From assembly GCA_029931885.1 (NCBI GenBank), contig JAOZRJ010000065.1:1-7827 (forward strand): a DNA stretch of 7,827 bases, written 5' to 3'. A program made the position numbers and the translations under genes. The notes under the pieces were generated by a model that ran no database searches, was not told where the DNA came from, and saw only the letters and a list, made by a program, of their open reading frames with translations. Shown piece by piece: positions 1 to 6,254 of this stretch. This DNA comes from Candidatus Omnitrophota bacterium. GTDB lineage: Bacteria; Omnitrophota; Koll11; Zapsychrales; Aceulaceae. The stretch's first letter is position 1. Every line of letters starts with the position of its first letter.

Positions 1-1
1 A

Positions 2-37
2 GCCGGTTTTAAAAGATTGGATGCCGATATAGTATGA
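2..37 (+). CDS. 3' end of an unidentified upstream gene (partial)
   Basis: An open frame enters from the left edge and ends at TGA 35-37, giving the C-terminal residues AGFKRLDADIV. The stop overlaps the ATG of the next gene by four bases (ATGA, 34-37), the typical arrangement of translationally coupled operon genes. Eleven residues are too few to identify a family. Since the next gene is ThiF-like, a thiamine biosynthesis gene is a reasonable guess, but that is inference only. Other frames across these 33 bases cannot be excluded as the real one. Confidence 0.5.
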   Translation, partial: AGFKRLDADIV

Positions 38-642
38 ACGCATTTGAACAAGAAATTTGTAAGGTTTTAGGAAAAGAGAATTTTCAGAAAGTTCAATCAG
101 CAAAAGTTGGCATTGCCGGAGCAGGAGGCTTGGGATCTAATTGTGCGTTTAATTTAGTAAGAACCGGATTTAGGAAATTTTGCATTATTGATTTTGATAA
201 AGTTGAATTTTCTAACTTAAATAGACAGTTTTATTTTTATGATCAAATAGGATTAAAAAAAGTGCAGGCGTTAACGCAGAATCTCAAGCGCATTAATCCT
301 GATATTGAAATTGAAGTAACTACTGAAAGAATTGAGAAAGAAAATATAAACGATTTCTTTTCTGATTGTCAGATTATTGTTGAAGCCTTCGACAAGGCAG
401 AGTACAAACGTCTGCTAATCGAAAATTTTTTAAAGACAAATAAATTGATTGTTTCAGCTTCTGGGTTGGCCGGCATTGGGAATAGTGATGACATAAAAAC
501 CCACCGCATTAAAAATAATTTTTATATTGTTGGTGATCTAAAATCAGATAGTAGTGACAATCCTCCTTTTTCCCCAAGAGTTAATATTGCAGCAGCCAAA
601 CAAGCTGATATTATCCTAGAGCATGTTTTAAAAGCGCAATAA
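34..642 (+). CDS. thiF: ThiF-family adenylyltransferase (short 'family 2' thiamine biosynthesis type)
   Basis: This 202-residue protein is an E1-like, ATP-dependent adenylyltransferase. In thiamine synthesis such enzymes activate the C-terminus of the sulfur carrier ThiS before sulfur transfer to the thiazole ring. Visible motifs are the nucleotide-binding loop GAGGLGS (29-35), the acidic strand IIDFDKVE (51-58), SNLNRQ (60-65), a conserved Lys at 76 (GLKK) and Asp120 in EAFDKAE. The length matches the short ThiF family 2 rather than E. coli ThiF (about 250 residues). It lacks the paired CxxC zinc ligands; only single cysteines (9, 37, 50, 112) are seen. The start ATG overlaps the upstream stop by four bases, so it is probably the last gene of an operon running in from the left. 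MoeB/HesA-like roles are less likely because of the length and missing zinc site. No clear terminator follows. Confidence 0.85.
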   Translation: MNAFEQEICKVLGKENFQKVQSAKVGIAGAGGLGSNCAFNLVRTGFRKFCIIDFDKVEFSNLNRQFYFYDQIGLKKVQALTQNLKRINPDIEIEVTTERIEKENINDFFSDCQIIVEAFDKAEYKRLLIENFLKTNKLIVSASGLAGIGNSDDIKTHRIKNNFYIVGDLKSDSSDNPPFSPRVNIAAAKQADIILEHVLKAQ

Positions 643-663
643 TTATCAAAAATTAAAGTTTAT

Positions 664-692
664 TTGACAACCACACGAATGTGTGGTACCAT
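664..692 (+). promoter_or_regulatory. lexA promoter (-35 TTGACA, -10 TACCAT)
   Basis: A perfect -35 hexamer TTGACA lies at 664-669. Seventeen bases later TACCAT (687-692) matches four of six positions of TATAAT. The expected transcription start, about seven bases after the -10, falls at or next to the ATG at 699, so the transcript may have little or no leader. No Shine-Dalgarno sequence is visible before the start codon, in keeping with that. The spacer is occupied by a palindrome, described separately. Confidence 0.65.
670..687. promoter_or_regulatory. Candidate LexA operator (SOS box) in the lexA promoter
   Basis: ACCACACGAATGTGTGGT is a perfect inverted repeat with 7-base arms (670-676 and 681-687) around a 4-base centre GAAT. 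It fills the gap between the -35 and -10 hexamers, so a bound dimer would block RNA polymerase. LexA commonly represses its own gene through such a site (established for the family). The motif does not match the Gram-positive CGAACRNRYGTTYG box or the enterobacterial CTGT-N8-ACAG box, so the sequence-specific claim is inference from position and symmetry. Confidence 0.65.
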
Positions 693-698
693 TCTTTT

Positions 699-1298
699 AT
701 GATGAAAATTAAGGAATTAACTAAAAAGCAAAGAAATGTTTTAAAGTTTATTTTTGATAAAATTCGAAATGAAAAGATTCCTCCAACAATTCGTGAAATC
801 GCTGAAGAATTTGGTTTTTCTTCTACTGGAACAGTACGGGATTATTTAAAAGCTCTTGTTGATAAAGGATATATAAAAATTTCTGCGAATAAATCTCGTG
901 CTATAGAACTTATTAAAGATGCTTTTCGCGTGCCAGTTCTTGGTGCAGTTGCGGCAGGGGTTCCAAGCTTGGCTGTTGAAGATATTGAAGGGTATGTTGA
1001 TCTAGACGATATTTTCTTTTCCGATTCTGATATTTTTGCTCTTCGTGTCAAAGGTGACAGTATGATTGAGGCCGGCATTATGCCAGGTGATCTTGTTTTG
1101 GTCCGACGACAACAGGTGGCTGAAGTTGGGGAGATTGTTGTTGCCTTGATTGGTGAAGAAGCAACAGTAAAGCGTCTAAATAAAATAGGAACATTCTATT
1201 ATCTTGTGCCCGCTAATCCGAAATATGAACCAATACCTGTAAATGAAGATACGTTAATTATCGGCAAAGTTATGACCAGCATTCGCAAGTATCTTTAG
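699..1298 (+). CDS. lexA: LexA repressor, SOS-response regulator (self-cleaving)
   Basis: LexA represses DNA-damage genes and cleaves itself when stimulated by RecA filaments. Numbering from ATG 699 (199 residues), a winged helix-turn-helix occupies about 2-72, with PPTIREIAEEFGF and the recognition segment SSTGTVRDYLKAL. The cleavage site is Ala86-Gly87 in GAVAAGVP. Ser121 (GDSM) and Lys158 (VKRL) form the catalytic dyad, matching E. coli S119/K156 in order and spacing, so the protein looks fully cleavable. The start is chosen at 699 because the in-frame GTG at 681 lies inside the palindromic operator and has no ribosome binding site. ATG 702 follows immediately and is an equally possible start. 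No Shine-Dalgarno is present. The recognition helix differs from both E. coli and Bacillus LexA, in line with a different operator. It is probably a monocistronic gene, with autoregulation suggested by the operator. Confidence 0.95.
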   Translation: MMKIKELTKKQRNVLKFIFDKIRNEKIPPTIREIAEEFGFSSTGTVRDYLKALVDKGYIKISANKSRAIELIKDAFRVPVLGAVAAGVPSLAVEDIEGYVDLDDIFFSDSDIFALRVKGDSMIEAGIMPGDLVLVRRQQVAEVGEIVVALIGEEATVKRLNKIGTFYYLVPANPKYEPIPVNEDTLIIGKVMTSIRKYL

Positions 1299-1331
1299 AG
1301 TTTTTTCCTTATCTTAAGTAATAAATTCACC

Positions 1332-1351
1332 TTAAAAAAGTTTATTTTTAA
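1332..1351. repeat. AT-only inverted repeat after lexA
   Basis: TTAAAAA (1332-1338) and TTTTTAA (1345-1351) form perfect 7-base arms around a 6-base loop. All pairs are A-T, so the hairpin would be weak. It lies 34 bases after the lexA stop and could assist termination in either direction, but it lacks the GC-rich stem of a standard intrinsic terminator. Confidence 0.35.
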
Positions 1352-1363
1352 TGATTAAATGAC

Positions 1364-1383
1364 CTCAAAAGGCTATTTTTGAG
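1364..1383. repeat. Inverted repeat in the lexA-lysS intergenic region
   Basis: CTCAAAA (1364-1370) and TTTTGAG (1377-1383) are perfect 7-base arms around a 6-base loop, with a T-run in the right arm. It may be a weak terminator for lexA or a protein-binding site upstream of the lysS promoter. The stem holds only two G-C pairs, so the terminator role is uncertain. Confidence 0.4.
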
Positions 1384-1407
1384 AGACTTTTAGAAAGGCT
1401 CTTTTCG
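1366..1407 (+). repeat. Imperfect direct repeat immediately upstream of the lysS -35 box
   Basis: Two 16-base units, 1366-1381 (CAAAAGGCTATTTTTG) and 1392-1407 (AGAAAGGCTCTTTTCG), match at 12 of 16 positions with the shared core AAAGGCT-TTTT. The unit spacing is 26 bases. The second unit ends directly against TTGACA at 1408. The location would suit a regulator site, but low-complexity AT-rich sequence gives such matches easily. Confidence 0.35.
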
Positions 1408-1436
1408 TTGACACATTTCGAGCTTTTCTATATAAT
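1408..1436 (+). promoter_or_regulatory. Consensus sigma-70-type promoter for the lysS operon
   Basis: TTGACA (1408-1413) and TATAAT (1431-1436) are both perfect hexamers with an optimal 17-base spacer. Transcription should begin near 1443, leaving a leader of about 40 bases before lysS. No other convincing promoter was found between here and clpC, so this one may drive the whole lysS-to-clpC string. Confidence 0.85.
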
Positions 1437-1482
1437 AAACTACTTAAATAACTAATATAAATACTTATAGTAGGAGAGCGTT

Positions 1483-2940
1483 GTGGAAATCGAAGAAATC
1501 AAGCAAATTCGGACAGAAAAATTAAGAAATCTTGAAAAAAAAGGATTAAAGCCTTATGGTGGTAAATTTAATCGTACAACAAATGTTAATGGGGCTTTAG
1601 AGCAATTTGAGGAAGAAAAAGAAGTTATTGTTGCTGGCCGCATCACAGCAAGTCGTACACATGGCAAAGTTATTTTTATGGATCTGGTTGATTTAAGCGG
1701 GAAAATTCAGCTCTTTATAAAATTAGATAATGTTGGTGCTGATCTTTTTGATATAGCACATCATTTAGATATTGGAGATATTGTCGGAACAAAGGGGAAA
1801 TTATTTACCACAAGAACAGAACAGAATAGTATTCGTGTCTTTGAACTTGTTGTGCTGTCCAAATCTTTGATGTGTTTACCGGAAAAATGGCATGGGCTTA
1901 AAGATGTTGAAACTCGATATCGACAGCGCTATGTAGATTTAATAGCAAATAACGATGTTAAAGATTTATTTGTTAAGCGCAGCAAAATTGTTTCGATGAT
2001 TCGAACCTTTCTGGATAACAGAGAATTTTTGGAGGTTGAAACACCGATGCTTCAGCCGATGGCTGGTGGTGCAAGAGGAAAACCATTTAAAAGTTTGCAC
2101 AATGCTTATGATATGGAAGTATTTTTGCGTATTGCTCCTGAACTTTATCTGAAACGTTTGCTGGTTGGGGGTTTAGAAAAAGTTTATGAGATGAATAGAA
2201 ACTTTCGAAATGAAGGAATTTCTACTCGGCATAATCCTGAATTTACCATGCTAGAAGTTTACGAGGCTTATGCCGATTATGAAGACATGATGAAACTCAT
2301 GGAAGATTTGGTTAGTTCACTAGTCAAGGAATTGCATGGCAGCTATAAGATTAATTACCAGGGGAAAGAAATTGATTTTACAACTCCTTGGGAGCGTCGG
2401 TCATTTACTGGAATTGTTAAGGAGAAGTTTGATATTGATCCGTCAGACGATGCCGCAATAATGCTTAAGAAAGTAAAGGCCAAGCGAAAAGTCGCTGCCT
2501 GTGATGTTTTGACGCGTTCAAGCGTTATGAAAATAGTTGAAGATCTTTTAGATGAAGAAGCAACAATGAATCCTGTTTTCTTAGTTGATTATTTTACGTT
2601 TTTATCGCCTTTGGCAAAAGCAAGCGATAAGGATCCTTCAATTGCTCAACGATTTGAATGTTTTATCGCAGGAATGGAAATTGGAAATGCTTATTCTGAG
2701 CTTAATGATCCAATAGAACAGCGAAAGCGGCTTGTAGAAGACCTGAAGGCCGACACGGAAACAGGTTTACGTAATATTGATGAAGACTTTTTAGCAGCTC
2801 TTGAATATGGTATGCCTCCTGCTGGAGGACTTGGAATTGGTATTGATAGATTAATTATGCTTTTAACGGATGCCGCATCCATTCGTGATGTAATTTTATT
2901 TCCGCTTTTAAAGCCGCAAGCAAAAAGAGAAGAAAAATGA
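1483..2940 (+). CDS. lysS: Lysyl-tRNA synthetase, class II
   Basis: The enzyme charges tRNA-Lys with lysine in the cytoplasm. The 485-residue protein is close to the usual bacterial length (about 490-505). An N-terminal OB-fold anticodon-binding domain spans roughly 45-140 (EVIVAGRI, GKVIFMDL). The class II catalytic core follows: motif 1 ends at ETPML (186-190), motif 2 holds FRNEG (241-245) with the ATP-binding Arg242, and motif 3 is GIGIDRL (451-457) with Arg456. The lysine-pocket segment RIAPELYLKRL is intact. The start is a GTG, supported by AGGAG at 1472-1476 six bases upstream, and no better ATG lies nearby. Its stop overlaps the next start by four bases (ATGA, 2937-2940). It is the first gene after a perfect consensus promoter and seems to head the operon. 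Confidence 0.97.
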   Translation: MEIEEIKQIRTEKLRNLEKKGLKPYGGKFNRTTNVNGALEQFEEEKEVIVAGRITASRTHGKVIFMDLVDLSGKIQLFIKLDNVGADLFDIAHHLDIGDIVGTKGKLFTTRTEQNSIRVFELVVLSKSLMCLPEKWHGLKDVETRYRQRYVDLIANNDVKDLFVKRSKIVSMIRTFLDNREFLEVETPMLQPMAGGARGKPFKSLHNAYDMEVFLRIAPELYLKRLLVGGLEKVYEMNRNFRNEGISTRHNPEFTMLEVYEAYADYEDMMKLMEDLVSSLVKELHGSYKINYQGKEIDFTTPWERRSFTGIVKEKFDIDPSDDAAIMLKKVKAKRKVAACDVLTRSSVMKIVEDLLDEEATMNPVFLVDYFTFLSPLAKASDKDPSIAQRFECFIAGMEIGNAYSELNDPIEQRKRLVEDLKADTETGLRNIDEDFLAALEYGMPPAGGLGIGIDRLIMLLTDAASIRDVILFPLLKPQAKREEK

Positions 2941-4136
2941 ATTATGAAAGCTGGATCAGTTTTCGTTATTTAACGGCGAAAAAGGAACCATTTTTAAGAA
3001 TTATTAATTTTGTTGCGATTGCTGGTGTTGCCATCGGTGTAGCTGCATTAATTATTGTAATTGCGGTTATGACCGGTTTTGATAAGGATTTGCGTGATAA
3101 GATCATTGGAACAAATTCTCATATTGTTGTTGAGAAAGAAATTGGAGTAAAAGATTACGTAGCCTTAAGTGATAAAATTGCAGCTCTTCCCGGTATTGTT
3201 GCTACAACACCATATGTTCAAGGTCAGTTATTTTTAGAGTATGATGCGCAGTCTATGGGAATTATGGCGCGAGGCATTGTGCCTCAAACAGAAGGCAAGG
3301 TGACAAAGGCTGAAGATTATTTGGTTCAAGGGAGGATGAAGGATTTAAAATCTGATGGAGTTGTGATCGGAAGTGAATTGGCTTCATTTTTGGGACGCAA
3401 GGTTGGTGACCAAATTACGTTAATTGCTCCGGCATCTGGTTTGTCCGGAGATGGATGGCGATATAAATTGAAAATTGTCGGAGTTTTTACATCCGGTATG
3501 TATGATTACGATATGAACTTAGTTTTAATAAATTTAAAGAAAGCTCAAGAAATTTTTAGCTTGCCGTCTAATATTGTAAACGGCATTGCAATCAAATTAA
3601 AGGATGTCTACGATGCGCCGGCTGTTAAGAAAGAAATTTATAAAACAATAGGTTATAGTTTTCTTGTAAAAACTTGGATTGATTCAAATCGAAATTTCTT
3701 TGCTGCGTTGAAATTAGAGAAATTTGCGATGTTTATTATTCTTACGCTTATTGTGTTAGTTGCATCATTTAACATTGTAAGCACGTTGATTGTGACGGTG
3801 ACCAGCAAGATTAAGGACATTGGAATTTTAAAGTCTATAGGTGTGCCGAAAGCTGCAATTAAACGCATTTTTATTCTTAAAGGAATTTTAATAGGAGGTA
3901 TCGGGACATTTTGGGGACTTGTAGGCGGAGTAGGTTTAAGCCTTATTTTAAAGAAATATCAGTTTATTAAGCTGCCGCAGGAAATTTATTATATTGATCG
4001 TTTGCCAGTTTTATTGGAGTTGAGCGATCTTTTGATCATCACAGGTTCTGCTTTGGTGATTAGTTATTTGGCAACAATTTATCCGGCATCTAAAGCAGGA
4101 AATTTAGAGCCAGTGGAGGCGCTTCGTTACGAATAA
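2937..4136 (+). CDS. lolC: Lipoprotein-releasing ABC transporter permease, LolC/LolE family
   Basis: This inner-membrane permease works with LolD to extract lipoproteins from the inner membrane and hand them to the periplasmic carrier LolA, on the way to the outer membrane. The 399 residues fit the family. The order is a cytoplasmic N-terminus, TM1 about 22-46 with the family signature (GVAIGVAALI, then VMTGF), a large periplasmic domain about 50-260, TM2 about 262-290, a coupling segment DIGILKSIG about 294-302 that would contact LolD, TM3 about 313-340 and TM4 about 365-385. It starts within the lysS stop and ends one base into the lolD start (TAATG), so it is tightly coupled to both. Only one permease is present here, so LolC, LolE or a LolF-like protein serving both halves cannot be told apart by sequence reading. 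Confidence 0.88.
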   Translation: MNYESWISFRYLTAKKEPFLRIINFVAIAGVAIGVAALIIVIAVMTGFDKDLRDKIIGTNSHIVVEKEIGVKDYVALSDKIAALPGIVATTPYVQGQLFLEYDAQSMGIMARGIVPQTEGKVTKAEDYLVQGRMKDLKSDGVVIGSELASFLGRKVGDQITLIAPASGLSGDGWRYKLKIVGVFTSGMYDYDMNLVLINLKKAQEIFSLPSNIVNGIAIKLKDVYDAPAVKKEIYKTIGYSFLVKTWIDSNRNFFAALKLEKFAMFIILTLIVLVASFNIVSTLIVTVTSKIKDIGILKSIGVPKAAIKRIFILKGILIGGIGTFWGLVGGVGLSLILKKYQFIKLPQEIYYIDRLPVLLELSDLLIITGSALVISYLATIYPASKAGNLEPVEALRYE

Positions 4137-4804
4137 TGCTTGTTGCATCGAATATATATAAAACATATGAAGATATTGGTCAGCCTCTAGAGGTTCTAAG
4201 GGGCGTTGATCTTCGTGTTGAGGATGGAGATTTTCTTGCTTTGACGGGTCCTTCGGGAGCAGGAAAATCAACGTTGCTGCATATCTTAGGAGGCCTTGAT
4301 AGGCCGACTAAAGGAAAAGTTTATTTAGATGAAGATGATATTTATAAAATTCATGATCGCAAACGAACAGAGATGCGTAATGAAAAAATAGGATTTGTGT
4401 TTCAGTTTTATCACTTGCTTCAAGAATTTACAGCGCTTGAGAATGTTATTTTGCCTGGTTTAATTAATCAAGGATTTAGCGACAAAAAGATATTAGAGGC
4501 AAAAGGAGTACAGCTTTTAGAAAAAGTCGACTTAAAAGAACGCATGAAGCACAAGCCGAATCAGCTTTCAGGCGGTGAACAGCAACGCGTTGCGATTGCG
4601 CGCGCATTAATGAATGATCCAAAAATTATTCTTTGCGATGAACCAACAGGTAATTTGGATTCACAGTCCGGAGAAAATATTTTGCAGCTTTTAATAATGT
4701 TGAGCCAGAGCAATAAGCAGGCGGTTGTGCTTGTAACGCATGACCAGAGGATTGCAAATAGAGCTAATAAAATTGTTCACATGCAGGATGGAAAATTAGT
4801 ATAA
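4136..4804 (+). CDS. lolD: Lipoprotein-releasing ABC transporter ATP-binding protein
   Basis: This is the cytoplasmic ATPase of the Lol exporter, and it powers the permease encoded just upstream. The 222 residues match the LolD/MacB-type ATPase length. All nucleotide-binding motifs are intact: Walker [10 protein letters not shown] (38-46), Q-loop Gln90, ABC signature LSGGEQ (144-149), Walker B IILCD (164-168) followed by catalytic Glu169, and the H-loop His202. Its ATG shares one base with the lolC stop (TAATG at 4134-4138). There is no well-placed ribosome binding site (a GGAGG at 4115-4119 lies too far upstream), so translation probably depends on reinitiation after lolC. Related FtsE or MacB ATPases share these motifs. 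The LolC/E-type neighbour is what supports the Lol assignment. Confidence 0.9.
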   Translation: MLVASNIYKTYEDIGQPLEVLRGVDLRVEDGDFLALTGPSGAGKSTLLHILGGLDRPTKGKVYLDEDDIYKIHDRKRTEMRNEKIGFVFQFYHLLQEFTALENVILPGLINQGFSDKKILEAKGVQLLEKVDLKERMKHKPNQLSGGEQQRVAIARALMNDPKIILCDEPTGNLDSQSGENILQLLIMLSQSNKQAVVLVTHDQRIANRANKIVHMQDGKLV

Positions 4805-4828
4805 AAAAATTAAAGAGAGGAAAGAACA

Positions 4829-5692
4829 ATGAAAATTTATCTTAATGGAAAACTTGTTGATGAAAAGAATGCGAAAGTATCTGTTTTTGATCATGGATAT
4901 CTTTATGGGGACGGAGTATTTGAAGGAATTCGATCTTATAAGCGTAATGTTTTTAAGCTTAAAGAACATATTGATCGACTATATGAATCTGCTCATACAT
5001 TGATGCTTGAGATTCCGCTAAAAAAAGAACAAATGGCTAAAGCGATTGTTCAGACATTAAAAGCCAATGGATTATCTGATGGGTATGTTCGTGTAATTGT
5101 GAGCCGTGGAAGAGGAGATCTTGGTCTTGACCCTAGAAAATGTAAGGGTTCTGCAACCGTAGTTGTTATTGCTGGTAAGATCGCCTTGTATCCACAGGAA
5201 TTATATCAAAAAGGCATGGATATTATTACAGTTCCAACAGTTCGAAATTTAAATGAGGCATTGAGCCCTCAACTAAAGTCTTTGAATTATCTGAATAATA
5301 TTCTTGCGAAGATAGAAGCAAATAATTCTGGATATATGGAAGCTTTGATGCTTGATTCTCAGGGACATGTCGCAGAATGCACGGGGGACAATATTTTTAT
5401 TTTAAAAGATGAAGTGTTGCTGACTCCTCCGAATGCTCGACTTTGCGGCATTACTCGAGATGCAGTTATTGAGCTTGCACAAAAGAATAAAATAAAGACA
5501 GGTGAGGAGCTTATGACGCGTCATGAAGTTTATACCGCCGATGAGTGTTTTTTAACTGGAACAGCCGCCGAGATCATTCCTGTTGTAAAATTGGATAATC
5601 GAAAGATAGGTACTGGTAAACCTGGAAAAATAACATTAAAGTTAATTAAGCTTTTTAAAGCTACTACAACAAAAGATGGTGTGAAGTATTAA
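4829..5692 (+). CDS. ilvE: Branched-chain amino acid aminotransferase (class IV, PLP-dependent)
   Basis: The enzyme interconverts leucine, isoleucine and valine with their 2-oxo acids, using glutamate/2-oxoglutarate. It is a fold-type IV PLP protein of 287 residues, the usual short IlvE length. Visible features are the N-terminal FDHGYLYGDGVFEGIRSY, a basic stretch SRGRGDLGLDPRKC, the PLP-binding Lys150 in LKSLNYLNN, Glu183 in AECTGDNIF (the residue that contacts the PLP ring nitrogen in this fold), and the C-terminal TADECFLTGTAAEIIPV. These resemble IlvE more than D-alanine aminotransferase or aminodeoxychorismate lyase, though substrate choice in this family is hard to read. The ribosome binding site AGAGGA ends at 4821, seven bases before the ATG. 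The gap to lolD is 24 bases and has no promoter, so it is likely co-transcribed. Confidence 0.88.
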   Translation: MKIYLNGKLVDEKNAKVSVFDHGYLYGDGVFEGIRSYKRNVFKLKEHIDRLYESAHTLMLEIPLKKEQMAKAIVQTLKANGLSDGYVRVIVSRGRGDLGLDPRKCKGSATVVVIAGKIALYPQELYQKGMDIITVPTVRNLNEALSPQLKSLNYLNNILAKIEANNSGYMEALMLDSQGHVAECTGDNIFILKDEVLLTPPNARLCGITRDAVIELAQKNKIKTGEELMTRHEVYTADECFLTGTAAEIIPVVKLDNRKIGTGKPGKITLKLIKLFKATTTKDGVKY

Positions 5693-5723
5693 AGACTAAT
5701 GTAATTCCATTAAGGAGAATTGT

Positions 5724-6254
5724 ATGCAATGTGATAGTTGCGGAAAAAAGAAAGCAACCGTACATCTAACGGAAATTGTAGATGGACAAATGACTGAAAT
5801 GCATATTTGTGAAGATTGCGCTAAAGAGCGTAGCGTTCAGATGGAGCAACAATTTGGATTAGCAGATCTTTTGGCTGGTTTGTCTGATTTTGGAAAACAG
5901 ATTAAATCTGAAGAAAAAGAAAAATTGCAATGCCCAAACTGTGCTCTTGGTTATGAGGATTTTCGAAAGTTTGGACGCTTAGGATGCAGTGAATGCTATA
6001 CAACATTCCGTACGCATCTGACAATGCTTTTAAAAAAGATTCATGGGTCTAATCAGCATTTAGGGAAAAAGCCTGTTCGATTTGTCATGCCTAAAGCGCA
6101 GAAGCCAAAGGGAGTCTCTGTCGCAAAAGAAGAAAATCCTATGCAAGTGCTAAAGAATAAATTGCAGCAGGCTATTTTATCGGAAAATTTTGAGGAGGCT
6201 GCTATTTTAAGAGATGAAATACATTCTTTAGAAGGAAAAGGAAAAAGCTCATGA
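5724..6254 (+). CDS. mcsA: McsA, zinc-binding activator of protein arginine kinase McsB
   Basis: McsA binds and stimulates the arginine kinase McsB, and in Firmicutes is part of the CtsR/ClpC stress circuit. This 176-residue protein has four CxxC pairs: Cys3/6, 29/32, 70/73 and 88/91, forming the two zinc-ribbon-like modules typical of McsA. A UVR motif at about 140-172 (MQVLKNKLQQAI, NFEEAAILRDEIHSL) matches the UvrB/UvrC interaction motif that the family carries at its C-terminus. AAGGAG at 5712-5717 sits six bases before the ATG. The stop overlaps the mcsB start by four bases (ATGA, 6251-6254), so McsA and McsB are coupled and probably made together. No ctsR gene lies upstream; ilvE takes that place. 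Confidence 0.93.
   Translation: MQCDSCGKKKATVHLTEIVDGQMTEMHICEDCAKERSVQMEQQFGLADLLAGLSDFGKQIKSEEKEKLQCPNCALGYEDFRKFGRLGCSECYTTFRTHLTMLLKKIHGSNQHLGKKPVRFVMPKAQKPKGVSVAKEENPMQVLKNKLQQAILSENFEEAAILRDEIHSLEGKGKSS

Noticed and set aside
681..698. GTG at 681 as the lexA start (six extra residues)
   Set aside because: It lies inside the palindromic operator and upstream of the -10 box, has no ribosome binding site, and the added residues do not belong to the LexA family N-terminus.
842..1078. Minus-strand frame within lexA
   Set aside because: It is antisense to a complete, motif-perfect LexA and shows no recognisable domain.
1440..1473. CTACT/AGTAG inverted repeat in the lysS leader that might hide the ribosome binding site
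   Set aside because: The arms are only five bases, about 24 bases apart, and the left arm straddles the expected transcription start. A T-box riboswitch is also excluded: the leader is only about 40 bases and has no T-box sequence.
2691..3868. Minus-strand frames inside lysS (2691-2882) and lolC (3653-3868)
   Set aside because: They are short shadows opposite well-conserved genes, without ribosome binding sites or family features.
5703..5721. AATTC/GAATT inverted repeat around the mcsA ribosome binding site
   Set aside because: Five A/T-rich pairs would form too weak a hairpin to control translation convincingly.
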